A stretch of 64,000 nucleotides of DNA from Chitinophaga varians (lineage in GTDB: Bacteria > Bacteroidota > Bacteroidia > Chitinophagales > Chitinophagaceae). A program made the position numbers and the translations under genes. Location: the NCBI RefSeq assembly GCF_014529945.1, contig NZ_JACVFB010000001.1, forward strand, positions 1,364,001-1,428,000, in the 5' to 3' direction. Shown piece after piece: positions 36,708 to 45,005 of this stretch. Each line of letters begins with the position of its first letter. Within the stretch, counting starts at the first letter, position 1. A model generated the notes under the pieces. The model saw only the letters and a list, made by a program, of their open reading frames with translations, searched no databases and had not been told where the DNA came from.

Positions 36708-39296
36708 TTATACTGCCTGAGATGCCTCTTTGCTGCCGCCCATAGAAGCCACATACCCGGTCACCACACAAATCACCACCGCTACGGCAGGGTACAGGAA
36801 AAAGTTGATCGTGGTGTATCGTTGTACAAAATACAGGCTAATGGCACTGATGGTAAAGCCAATGATGATTCCCCGCGCATTCACTTTTGGAATAAAGATA
36901 CCGGCGAGGAACATGCCTGCCAGGCATCCGCCAAACAACCCGATGATTTTCAGGTACTGGTCCCAGATAGAGGTATTGTGCAAAGACACGAGGTAGAGCG
37001 CAATGCCACAGCCCAGTGCACCGAGCATCACCGTCATCCTGCGGGCGAATACAAATCGTTGTCTGTCATCGGCCGAAGGCCTGAACAAAGGATAAAAATC
37101 GGTGGTGATCACCGTCGCGATAGCATTCATACTGGAACTGATGGTGGACATGGTAGCGGCAAAAAGGCCCGCTATCACCAGTCCCGCAAGTCCTGCCGGC
37201 AGCTGTTGGGAGATATACCATGGAAACACATCGTCGGTATTGCCGTGCGGGTTCAGGTGGGCCGGGTGATGTCTGAAATATACCCAGAGTGCGGTGCCCA
37301 CCAGGAAGAAGATGAGCGAGGCTGGTATCACCAACAGGGCATTGGTATAGATCGATTGCCGGGCTTCCTTTTCTGTGGAAGTGGTGAGGTAACGTTGTAC
37401 CACCACCTGATCAGACGAGTAGGTGACCAGCTGTGTCAGGAAGCCGCCGACAAAAATTACCCAGAGCACAGGCTGCGTAATATCCGATTGCAGGATCGCC
37501 AGCCGGAACTTGCCGTGCGCGGCTGCTTCTGTAAACACCTGCCCGAAACCGCCGTCCAGCGAACGGGAGATGAATACGAGACTGAGCAGGGCCCCGCCCA
37601 GCAATACGCCCACCTGCATCACTTCTGTCCAGATAACCGCTTCAATGCCGCCTGAGGCGCTATATGCAGTGGTGATGGCGCTGGTGGCCACAATGCAGAT
37701 AATGATGTTTACCCCGGTAACGGCGCTTAGCACCAGCGCCGGCAGGTATATCACGATGCCCAACCGGCTGATCTGAAATATCAGAAAGGTAAAGCTGCCC
37801 AGCAGTTTCACACCGGGACTGAAACGGATGGCCAGGTATTCATACACGCTGGTGAGCTTCAGCTTGCGGAAGTAGGGCAGGTAAAAATAAACGATGAGTG
37901 GTGCTACCACTACAATCATCATGTTGTTGAGAAAGTATACCCAGTCCGTGGCGAAGGCTTTGGCCGGAATGGCGATGAACGTGAGGGCGCTGAGTTTGGA
38001 GCCAAATATGCTGAGGCCGGCGGCCCACCATGGTATTTTGCCACCACCCAGGAAAAAATCGCTGGTGGTGTTTTGCATGTTGCGTGATACCATTACGCTG
38101 ATGCCTACCACCAACAGGAAATACAATCCTACCACGAGCCAGTCGGTGAGCCGGAAGCCACTTGGCGGCTGTGTAGGCGTGGCCGTTAGTACCCGGGGTG
38201 TTCTGGTGGCGGGCCTCACTTCTCCGCCGGGGATGATCAGCTGCCCCTGCCAGACCACCGTTGGCGTGGTTACCGGCGCCCACGTGCTGCCGTTGGGGTT
38301 AGTGACGCTGTCATCCGCCTTTTGCACCGGCATACGGCCGGTAACCGCCCAGCTGTCGGTGATGGTATTGTAACCCAGGATATCATCGGAGAAGCCCGGA
38401 TGCTGTTCTTTTAATTGGCCGCTCTGCTCAAAATACTTTCCGTCATCACCACCGAAGATCAGCAGTTGCGACTGGCCCGCCGTAAAGGCGGGGCTGGGCG
38501 CTGCGGCAACAGGATGGGGCAGTGGCGCAATACTGCGCCATCCTTTGCCTGGTCCATAACACCAGGCATCTGTCAGGAAGGTGCGACGGATAGTAGCGTC
38601 GCCGGGTAACGTATACGTATGTACGCCACTAAACAGGTAAAAGTGATGTTGTTGCACACCTGCCACCGCCAGCATACGGGCCGGTCCGGGAAAGGGTGGA
38701 AGCGCCTGCCAGCGCCGGCTGCCGGCAGGGCGGGAAAGATCTATTGCCCAAAAATATTTGGTGGCAGTAGTATCGGAAGGCGCCTCGGTACCACCAGCGA
38801 TGTACAGGACGTCACCGTCGAGGGCGCCGCTGGCGTTAGCGGAGGTAACAGGCAGATCGGGCAACAGCTCCGTTTGTACCTGACCGTTAGCATAGCGGAG
38901 GAGGAACGCCTTGTTGGTATGACCATCCTTGTTGCTGCCCCCTACACAGATCAGCGCGTCCTGCCAGGTGGCAGACACGCCATAACCCAGCGGCACCGGC
39001 AGTTTACCGGCCTGCTTCCATGGACCGCCCGGTTTTTCCAGCACCCATATCTGATCGTGCCATTGTTTAACGCCGCCATTCCAGGGGGCGCCACCATCCG
39101 GGAAATTCGCGCCGCCGGCTACCAGCAGGGCCTGGTTAGACACACCGGCAAAAGATCCGGCGAAGCCATAGTTGTCCGGCAGCGCCGGGAGCTGTCCCCA
39201 GGAGAAATAGCTGGCCGGCGGCTCCTGGCCGCGGCTGACAGTTGTACGGAAAGACATACCCCATATCAATAATAAAGGAAGAATCAGTTTTTTCAT
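36708..39296 (-). CDS. NanM-type mutarotase fused to sodium:solute symporter (sialic acid uptake)
   Basis: Length is 862 aa from ATG at 39296; 36 more codons in frame upstream lack conservation features. Signal peptide (LILPLLLIWGMSFRTTVSRG), then a kelch-type six-bladed propeller (residues ~30-360) with FAGSFAGVSNQALLVAGGANFPDGG, VAGGTEAP, FGGDDGKY and PGGEVRPATR, the cyclically permuted mutarotase family of N-acetylneuraminate epimerases. From about residue 380 follow 12-13 membrane helices of the SSS family (FFLGGGKIPWWAAGLSIFGS, SALTFIAIPAKAF, SSDQVVVQRYLTT, MSTISSSMNAIATVITTDFY). The fusion would hand the anomer made by the propeller directly to a Na+ symporter. It is the last large gene of the operon, 19 bases after the hydrolase. 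Confidence 0.9.
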   Translation of the reverse strand: MKKLILPLLLIWGMSFRTTVSRGQEPPASYFSWGQLPALPDNYGFAGSFAGVSNQALLVAGGANFPDGGAPWNGGVKQWHDQIWVLEKPGGPWKQAGKLPVPLGYGVSATWQDALICVGGSNKDGHTNKAFLLRYANGQVQTELLPDLPVTSANASGALDGDVLYIAGGTEAPSDTTATKYFWAIDLSRPAGSRRWQALPPFPGPARMLAVAGVQQHHFYLFSGVHTYTLPGDATIRRTFLTDAWCYGPGKGWRSIAPLPHPVAAAPSPAFTAGQSQLLIFGGDDGKYFEQSGQLKEQHPGFSDDILGYNTITDSWAVTGRMPVQKADDSVTNPNGSTWAPVTTPTVVWQGQLIIPGGEVRPATRTPRVLTATPTQPPSGFRLTDWLVVGLYFLLVVGISVMVSRNMQNTTSDFFLGGGKIPWWAAGLSIFGSKLSALTFIAIPAKAFATDWVYFLNNMMIVVVAPLIVYFYLPYFRKLKLTSVYEYLAIRFSPGVKLLGSFTFLIFQISRLGIVIYLPALVLSAVTGVNIIICIVATSAITTAYSASGGIEAVIWTEVMQVGVLLGGALLSLVFISRSLDGGFGQVFTEAAAHGKFRLAILQSDITQPVLWVIFVGGFLTQLVTYSSDQVVVQRYLTTSTEKEARQSIYTNALLVIPASLIFFLVGTALWVYFRHHPAHLNPHGNTDDVFPWYISQQLPAGLAGLVIAGLFAATMSTISSSMNAIATVITTDFYPLFRPSADDRQRFVFARRMTVMLGALGCGIALYLVSLHNTSIWDQYLKIIGLFGGCLAGMFLAGIFIPKVNARGIIIGFTISAISLYFVQRYTTINFFLYPAVAVVICVVTGYVASMGGSKEASQAV

Positions 39297-39315
39297 GACG
39301 TGTATTTTACGCTGG

Positions 39316-40224
39316 TCATGGTATCCAGCTATTGGCCTGCATCCAGTGCAGGCATCGCTCAAACCAATCGTCCTGCGTGGTTTTGTTGTACAGCCCGAAG
39401 CCATGTGCGCCGTTCTGATAAAGGTGCATCTCTGCCTTTACGCCGGCGTTGACCAGTGCGTTGTAGAACAGCAGGCTGTTCTGTACCGGCACTACTTTAT
39501 CGTCTTGTGCATGCAGCAGGAAAGTGGGGGGCGTGTTGGCCGTTACCTGTAATTCATTGCTGTACAGTTTTACCAGGGCGCTATCAGGTTTTTCTCCCAG
39601 CAATGCCTTCCTTGAACCGGCATGCATATACGAAGTGAAGCTGATCACCGGGTAAACGAGTATCATGAAGTCCGGGCGGAGATTGAGTTGTCCGGGATTG
39701 TCGATGACCGGGTGTTCAAAATGGGTACCGACTGTAGAAGCGAGATGGCCGCCCGCTGAAAAACCGATGATACCGGTCTTTCCGGGTTGAAGGCCCCATT
39801 CGGCCGCGCGTTGCCGTACAATTTGCAGGGCACGTTGCGCGTCCTGCAACGGACCTTTCGATTTGTCGGGCATGATCCGGTCATCCGGCAGCCGGTATTT
39901 CACAATGAAAGCCGAGATGCCTGCCTGTTGGAAACGCCGTGCGATGGCGTATCCTTCGCGGCCTATTACCACACTGCCATAACCGCCACCCGGGCAGATC
40001 ACGACTGCTGCGCCGGTAGCTTTGCCGGCGGGCGCCGGAAAAGGAATCAGCTCCGGCCGGGTGATCATTCGTACGCGGTTACTGTCGGCGTCTTCCTGAT
40101 AGCCGGCCGGTGCGGGTTTGGCATTCGGCACCCCCTGCGGATATAAAGGAATGGGTGGACCTTGTTGGGCTTGCGCGATATAAGCACTGGCTGTCAGCAT
40201 GCTGAGCAAAAGCAACTTTTTCAT
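39316..40224 (-). CDS. Exported alpha/beta hydrolase (possible sialate or glycan esterase)
   Basis: Length is 302 aa from ATG at 40224. Signal peptide (LLLLSMLTASAYIAQAQ). BD-FAE-type fold with oxyanion motif VICPGGGYGSVV, nucleophile elbow GFSAGGHLAS near residue 150, acidic residue in LLHAQDDKVVPV and His in NGAHGFGLY. Related in pattern to domain 1 of the esterase at 6630. In a sialic-acid operon it may remove O-acetyl groups from sialic acid before or after release; this role is inferred from context. Gaps to its neighbours are 11 and 19 bases. Confidence 0.85.
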   Translation of the reverse strand: MKKLLLLSMLTASAYIAQAQQGPPIPLYPQGVPNAKPAPAGYQEDADSNRVRMITRPELIPFPAPAGKATGAAVVICPGGGYGSVVIGREGYAIARRFQQAGISAFIVKYRLPDDRIMPDKSKGPLQDAQRALQIVRQRAAEWGLQPGKTGIIGFSAGGHLASTVGTHFEHPVIDNPGQLNLRPDFMILVYPVISFTSYMHAGSRKALLGEKPDSALVKLYSNELQVTANTPPTFLLHAQDDKVVPVQNSLLFYNALVNAGVKAEMHLYQNGAHGFGLYNKTTQDDWFERCLHWMQANSWIP

Positions 40225-40235
40225 GAACGTGGATT

Positions 40236-41171
40236 TTATGGTTTGGGCACCCGGGTACACCAGTCGAAGAAACCGATGGCACGCAGGTCTTTTTCCATGG
40301 AAATATACTCGTTCTCTTCAAAAGGTGCCAGTGGTAATCTGACGTTACCGCAGTCGAGGCCTATCATGCGCATCATGGCTTTCTGTGCCCGCAGTCCGCC
40401 GTATTTGACGATGATCCGTACCATTTCCACGGAGCGTAACTGGCACTGCTGCGCTTTCTGTAGCTGTCCATCGGTGAAAGCCTGTATCAGGTCGTTGTAC
40501 AATGGCGCGGCGAAGTTATACGTGCTGCCGATAAAGCCATGGGAGCCGGTGGCGAGGGCGCTCAGCAACATTTCGTCGGTACCGTACAGCAGCTCGTAGC
40601 GTCCCTCACTGGCATGCATACACGCCTGAAAATCGTGTATGAAAGGCGCCGTGTACTTAATACCGGCAAGGGTAGGCAGTTTGCCGGCGGCCTGTTCAAG
40701 GAACGCCACCATATCGAGCGAGATACCGGTGAGCGCGGGGATATTATAATAGAACAGCGGGAGCCTGGGCGCGCCGGCGGCGATGGCAGCGAGGCTGTCG
40801 ATCAGCCCTTGTATGGACTGTATCTTAAAATAGGTAGGCAGGGTGGCGGAGATAAAATCGGCCCCCTGTTCCTGGGCGTGCGCAGCCAGCTGTTGTGCTT
40901 CCTGCAGACTGTTATGGCCCACATGTACAAATACTTTCAGTTTTTTATCTGCCGCGCGGATGAAGGCGGCGGCTGTTTCCATTCTTTCGGCGGTGGTCAT
41001 GGACGGCCCTTCGCCGGTGCTGCCGCAGACGAACATCCCTTTGATGCCGTTGCTGATCAGTGTTTGTACTATTTCGTGTATCCGTTCGGTATGGATACGT
41101 CCGTCGGCGTGCATAGGTGTAAATGGTGCGGCCACCAGTCCCTGAATGCGTGTTGCTGTCATGTCGTTCAT
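40236..41171 (-). CDS. nanA: N-acetylneuraminate lyase
   Basis: Length is 311 aa from ATG at 41171 (a second ATG at 41162 is possible). A longer frame upstream reads into the neighbouring sialidase gene and is ignored. DHDPS/NAL barrel: GSTGEG at 50-55, YYNIPALTG with Tyr142, and the Schiff-base Lys172 in AGIKYT, the sequence typical of NanA and not of DapA. It cleaves N-acetylneuraminate into ManNAc and pyruvate in the cytoplasm. Its place right after two sialidases and before the uptake fusion confirms the pathway. The ManNAc epimerase/kinase genes are not in view. Confidence 0.92.
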   Translation of the reverse strand: MNDMTATRIQGLVAAPFTPMHADGRIHTERIHEIVQTLISNGIKGMFVCGSTGEGPSMTTAERMETAAAFIRAADKKLKVFVHVGHNSLQEAQQLAAHAQEQGADFISATLPTYFKIQSIQGLIDSLAAIAAGAPRLPLFYYNIPALTGISLDMVAFLEQAAGKLPTLAGIKYTAPFIHDFQACMHASEGRYELLYGTDEMLLSALATGSHGFIGSTYNFAAPLYNDLIQAFTDGQLQKAQQCQLRSVEMVRIIVKYGGLRAQKAMMRMIGLDCGNVRLPLAPFEENEYISMEKDLRAIGFFDWCTRVPKP

Positions 41172-41184
41172 GTGTTCGTTGTGC

Positions 41185-42342
41185 TTATTGTTGATGGATA
41201 TGGCGGATAATTTTTTTGCTGATTTTTTGGAAGATGAGTTGGCTGTAGGCATTTTTCTCGCCGGCTTCATACAGGCAGGCAACATCACCGTTGGGCAGTA
41301 CGGCCAGTGAAGAATAGGCGGCCGGTCCGGCGTGTAGCACGCGCAGTAGTTGCCAGCTGCGCCCATCGTCGGTGCTGGCTTTGAGCGTCATGTTCATACG
41401 TTTGTCGCTGGCCGGATTGAGGAACAGCAGTATGCCGTTGCGTTTACGTGAGGGCCAGCGGTAGCGGATGATGCTGGCCTGGCAGACAGGATCTGTCAGG
41501 GAAGGCACGTCGGCGGGAGCACTCCAGTGGAGGCCTCCGTCGTGGCTGGTGGACTGGGAACGTAGTCCTCGGCCGAAATAGGAGCGGAGGCTCATCAGCA
41601 GTCCACCCTGGCCATCGGCTAGTTCGGTCAGCTGGCATTCGTTGACTTTAGGGCGGATGTTGCCGCCCCGTTGCCACGACTGGCCGTGGTCGTCGCTGTA
41701 GATGACGTGGGAGCCGTATTCGAAAGGTCCTTTGGCCACATGGCCGCTGCTGTCGTCATAACTATGGTCGCAGGGGACTACCAGTCTGCCTTTATGCGGT
41801 CCGTGCTGCAGCTGTATGCCAATGCCCGGTCCGGTGGCATACCAGCCCCATGAAGGGTCTTTGGTGGTAGCGGTGATGTCTTCCGGCTTCGACCAGGTGG
41901 CGCCGTTGTCGTTACTTTTAGACACCCAGACGGTGCGTGTATGCGTCGCCGTTTTATGAATGATATCGTGTTCTTTGTCCGTTCCTTCGTTGCGGGTCAG
42001 CAGCAGCCAGATGGTGCCGGTAGCGGCATCTGTCACCGGGCAGGGATTGCCGCAGGTGTGAGCGCCATCGTCCCATACCACCTGTGTGGCCGACCAGGTA
42101 CGGCCTCCGTCGGCGGAACGTTTCAGGAGGATGTCGATATCGCCGGCGTCGGCGGCACTTTCTTTCCTGCCCTCGCAGAAGGCCAGCAGGTGGCCATTGG
42201 GGGCAGTCAGCAGCACCGGGATGCGGTAGCTGCGGTAACCGTCGGCGCCCGCGCTGAACAGTGCCAGGCTATCACGCTGGGCCAGCAGCATCTTCGGCAA
42301 AAAGAACATCCATAACAGGCAGGCATAAACGCTGGTCTTCAT
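41185..42342 (-). CDS. Exo-alpha-sialidase (GH33), Sec-exported
   Basis: Length is 385 aa. Signal peptide (LLWMFFLPKMLLAQ). The arginine motif YRIP lies near residue 40, with the acid Asp in ESAADAGDIDILLKRS; Asp boxes SADGGRTW, SNDNGATW, SDDHGQSW, SHDGGLHW and STDDGRSW are present. Two more catalytic Arg positions are plausible in the C-terminal half. The enzyme removes terminal sialic acids from glycoconjugates. It is 6 bases from the paralogous sialidase gene, with which it shares the operon. It has no lipobox, so it is likely periplasmic or secreted, in contrast to its sister. Confidence 0.92.
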   Translation of the reverse strand: MKTSVYACLLWMFFLPKMLLAQRDSLALFSAGADGYRSYRIPVLLTAPNGHLLAFCEGRKESAADAGDIDILLKRSADGGRTWSATQVVWDDGAHTCGNPCPVTDAATGTIWLLLTRNEGTDKEHDIIHKTATHTRTVWVSKSNDNGATWSKPEDITATTKDPSWGWYATGPGIGIQLQHGPHKGRLVVPCDHSYDDSSGHVAKGPFEYGSHVIYSDDHGQSWQRGGNIRPKVNECQLTELADGQGGLLMSLRSYFGRGLRSQSTSHDGGLHWSAPADVPSLTDPVCQASIIRYRWPSRKRNGILLFLNPASDKRMNMTLKASTDDGRSWQLLRVLHAGPAAYSSLAVLPNGDVACLYEAGEKNAYSQLIFQKISKKIIRHIHQQ

Positions 42343-42348
42343 ATCTCT

Positions 42349-43518
42349 CTATTTAAAATCGGTGACAGGTACTACTTTGTAGGCAATCCCTTCATAGGGC
42401 TTTTTATAGCCGGCTTCGTAAAAGATAGCTATCGCTGTTTCTGACAGCATCACGATATCGGAATAAGCTGAAGGTCCGCCGTATATTTTACAGGATTTGC
42501 TCCAGTTGTTGCCATCATCGGTGCTAAGCCGGATGGTCATATTCTCCCGGGCGGTGCTGGCCGGATTAGAGAAGAACAGCCATTGTTTCCAGGAGAGCAG
42601 GCTGCCCTGGCATACTGGTTCTACCAGCGTATAGTCGGCCCTGACCGGCAGCCAGGAAGCGCCACCATCTGTGCTGTTGGCCACCAGCCTGGCGCCGCCG
42701 GCGCTGTTGCGGATGTTGAGCATCAGTTGTCCAGTAGACAGCTCCGCCACCGTGCTTTCCGCCCCGTGGTCTTTATTGGCAACGCCGCCCAGTTTCCAGC
42801 TCTGGCCATGGTCGTCGGAGTAGATGACATGGGCAGAATCACGGGAAGGGCTATCCGCAGTTTTGAGCGACATATAATCACACGGGACCACGAGCCTGCC
42901 GTTATGGGCGCCACGTTTAAGTTGTATGCCATGGCATGGGCCGGTGCCATACCATGCCCATCCCGGTTTCTTTACGTCTTTCGTGATTTCTTTGGCGGGC
43001 GCCCAGGTAAGCCCCTCATCGTCGCTGCTGGTGGTGAATACGCGGCGGGTATCTTTGCTGGTGCCAGCATTGATAGCCCCGATATTGTCTTCGCCCAGGT
43101 TCCAGGTCATCAACAGATGGAGGCGTCCTGTTTGTTCATCGAGCACCGGCACCGGATTGCCGCAGGTGTTGGCTGCGTCGTCCCATACCATGATGGGGTC
43201 GCTCCAGGTTTTGCCGCCATCGGTGGAACGTTTTACCAGCAGGTCGATATCGCCTTCATCCTTGCAATTGTTTTTGCGTGCTTCGGCGAAAGCCAGCAGG
43301 ATGCCGGTCTTTGTCCTAACGATGGCGGGTATACGATAGCAGCTATAGCCGCCGGTCTTCTCCCGGAAAATAAACGGAATAGTATCGTTGGTATTGCCGC
43401 CATTGTTACCGGGCGGCGGCGCCGGTGTCATGTTTTCGCTGCCGCCGCCCTTGCAGGAGGCCAGCAGGAAAAGGCCGGCGGTGAATAACAGCAGTGTTTT
43501 AAAGGTGGTCCGTTTCAT
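42349..43518 (-). CDS. Exo-alpha-sialidase (GH33), lipoprotein
   Basis: Length is 389 aa. Lipobox FLLASC with Cys22, then a short Gly/Pro/Asn-rich linker. YRIP motif near 61-64, KDEGDIDLLVKRS with the acidic residue, and Asp boxes STDGGKTW, SDDEGLTW, SDDHGQSW, STDGGASW, STDDGNNW. It is probably anchored at the outer-membrane surface, and so would act first on extracellular glycans, while the paralogue at 41185 acts elsewhere. It begins 10 bases after susD. Confidence 0.92.
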   Translation of the reverse strand: MKRTTFKTLLLFTAGLFLLASCKGGGSENMTPAPPPGNNGGNTNDTIPFIFREKTGGYSCYRIPAIVRTKTGILLAFAEARKNNCKDEGDIDLLVKRSTDGGKTWSDPIMVWDDAANTCGNPVPVLDEQTGRLHLLMTWNLGEDNIGAINAGTSKDTRRVFTTSSDDEGLTWAPAKEITKDVKKPGWAWYGTGPCHGIQLKRGAHNGRLVVPCDYMSLKTADSPSRDSAHVIYSDDHGQSWKLGGVANKDHGAESTVAELSTGQLMLNIRNSAGGARLVANSTDGGASWLPVRADYTLVEPVCQGSLLSWKQWLFFSNPASTARENMTIRLSTDDGNNWSKSCKIYGGPSAYSDIVMLSETAIAIFYEAGYKKPYEGIAYKVVPVTDFK

Positions 43519-43528
43519 AATGATGGGT

Positions 43529-44989
43529 TTATTGGTAACCGGCAGTTTGTTTCAGGTTCGGGTTCAGGTCTATCTGCGCCTTCGGAATAGGAAAATACAG
43601 GGGTACGTTTTTCCCGTTCAGATTAGGCACTTCCGTATATACGTTGATGGTGCCTGCATAGTGAAAACGTAGCAGGTCGGGCCATCTTTTCTGTTCCAGC
43701 CACAGCTCCCGGAAACGCTCGTTCAGAATCTCTTTTTCCACGCTGGTTTTGTCCATGGGACCGGCATAGTTGCCGATGCCCGCCCTCGTCCGGGTGCGGT
43801 TCAGCGCAGTAACGGCATCGGATACACGTCCCAGGGCTGCCAGTACTTCCGCTTTTAGCAGGAATATCTCCGCGAACCGGTAGATGACGATATCGGCGTC
43901 GTAGAACCAGTCTGTGTCTTTGGTGCCTCTGAATTTGTTATCAAATACGCCGATCAGTTTATTGTTGGGCCCGATGGCTTTGATAAAAGAGGCATTCTTT
44001 CTTTTGTCGGCTGCGTCGGTAAACATGGATTCAAATTTCGGGCTGGGCATATATTGGCTACGGGCGCCGTTTTTAGCCGCTGCAATGTCATTTTTGTTGA
44101 TGGCGTCCTGCACAAAGATATCTCTTGGTTTCAGCTGACTGCCATACATATCGCTCCGTTCATCTTTTTTAAAATAAACAGAAAAAATGATTTCTGCATT
44201 TGCCTTGTTATTGGTGGCGAAGATGGAAGCAAAATTGTCGAGCAGGGTAAGGCCGGCGGTGCTTTCCACTTGTTGCAGCGCTGTCAGAGCGTCCTGCAGG
44301 TCGGCGTCATTGCCTTTGAGCACTTTGGCTTTCCACAGCAGGGCGTCTGCTTTCAGGGTGAAGGCGGCCGGTTTGGAGGCCCGGCTTTTGTTGACGAAAG
44401 CACCTTCTGGAAACAGCGCGATGGCGGCATCGATATCTTTTAATAGCTGTGCCATGATGTCTGTGGCGGCGGCGCGTGAAGGCTGTTGCTGGTTGCTGCT
44501 GGCCACGGGCTCCAGCATCAGTGGCACGTCGCTCCAGGTGCGTACCAGCCAGAAATAGGTATAGGCGCGGATGAAATAGGTCTCGGCCATAGCGCGGTCG
44601 CGGTCGGTGCTGTTGGGGAAATTGATGCCCGGCGCATTTTTCAGCAGCAGGTTGCAATGATAAATGATATTGTAATAGTTCAGCCAGTTGGGCGCATTGG
44701 CGCTGTTGAGATTCTGTTGCCAGGCAGTGGACATACCGCCTTCCAGACCGGCGATGAAGGCATCGCTGCGGTCTTCCATATAATAAGTGGTGTTGAAATA
44801 GTTTTTATCGTTGACCGTACCACGGAGCAGGGCATAGATACCAGTCAGGTAGCCGGTTACATCGCCGGGTGATTTCCAGTAGCTGGCATTGGTGATGTCT
44901 GAAACGGTTTTTACTTCCAGTACCTTGTTACAGGAAAAGGCCGGCAGTAAAGCGATCAGGCAGCTGTATATCAGAAAGCGTTTGTTCAT
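43529..44989 (-). CDS. susD: SusD/RagB-family glycan-binding lipoprotein
   Basis: Length is 486 aa. Lipobox LLPAFSC with Cys20. Start of mature part VLEVKTVSDITNASYWKSPGD is typical SusD; TPR-like helices and the C-terminal WLEQKRWPDLLRFHYAG segment are also typical. It forms the lid of the SusCD outer-membrane transporter and binds the substrate. It follows susC after 16 bases and precedes the sialidases. Confidence 0.93.
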   Translation of the reverse strand: MNKRFLIYSCLIALLPAFSCNKVLEVKTVSDITNASYWKSPGDVTGYLTGIYALLRGTVNDKNYFNTTYYMEDRSDAFIAGLEGGMSTAWQQNLNSANAPNWLNYYNIIYHCNLLLKNAPGINFPNSTDRDRAMAETYFIRAYTYFWLVRTWSDVPLMLEPVASSNQQQPSRAAATDIMAQLLKDIDAAIALFPEGAFVNKSRASKPAAFTLKADALLWKAKVLKGNDADLQDALTALQQVESTAGLTLLDNFASIFATNNKANAEIIFSVYFKKDERSDMYGSQLKPRDIFVQDAINKNDIAAAKNGARSQYMPSPKFESMFTDAADKRKNASFIKAIGPNNKLIGVFDNKFRGTKDTDWFYDADIVIYRFAEIFLLKAEVLAALGRVSDAVTALNRTRTRAGIGNYAGPMDKTSVEKEILNERFRELWLEQKRWPDLLRFHYAGTINVYTEVPNLNGKNVPLYFPIPKAQIDLNPNLKQTAGYQ

Positions 44990-45005
44990 GATGGTTAGAT
45001 TGCAG

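Noticed and set aside
36822..37655. 277-codon plus-strand frame
   Set aside because: Antisense to the SSS transporter helices; no independent evidence.
42583..43488. 301-codon plus-strand frame
   Set aside because: Antisense to the lipoprotein sialidase, whose motifs are unambiguous.
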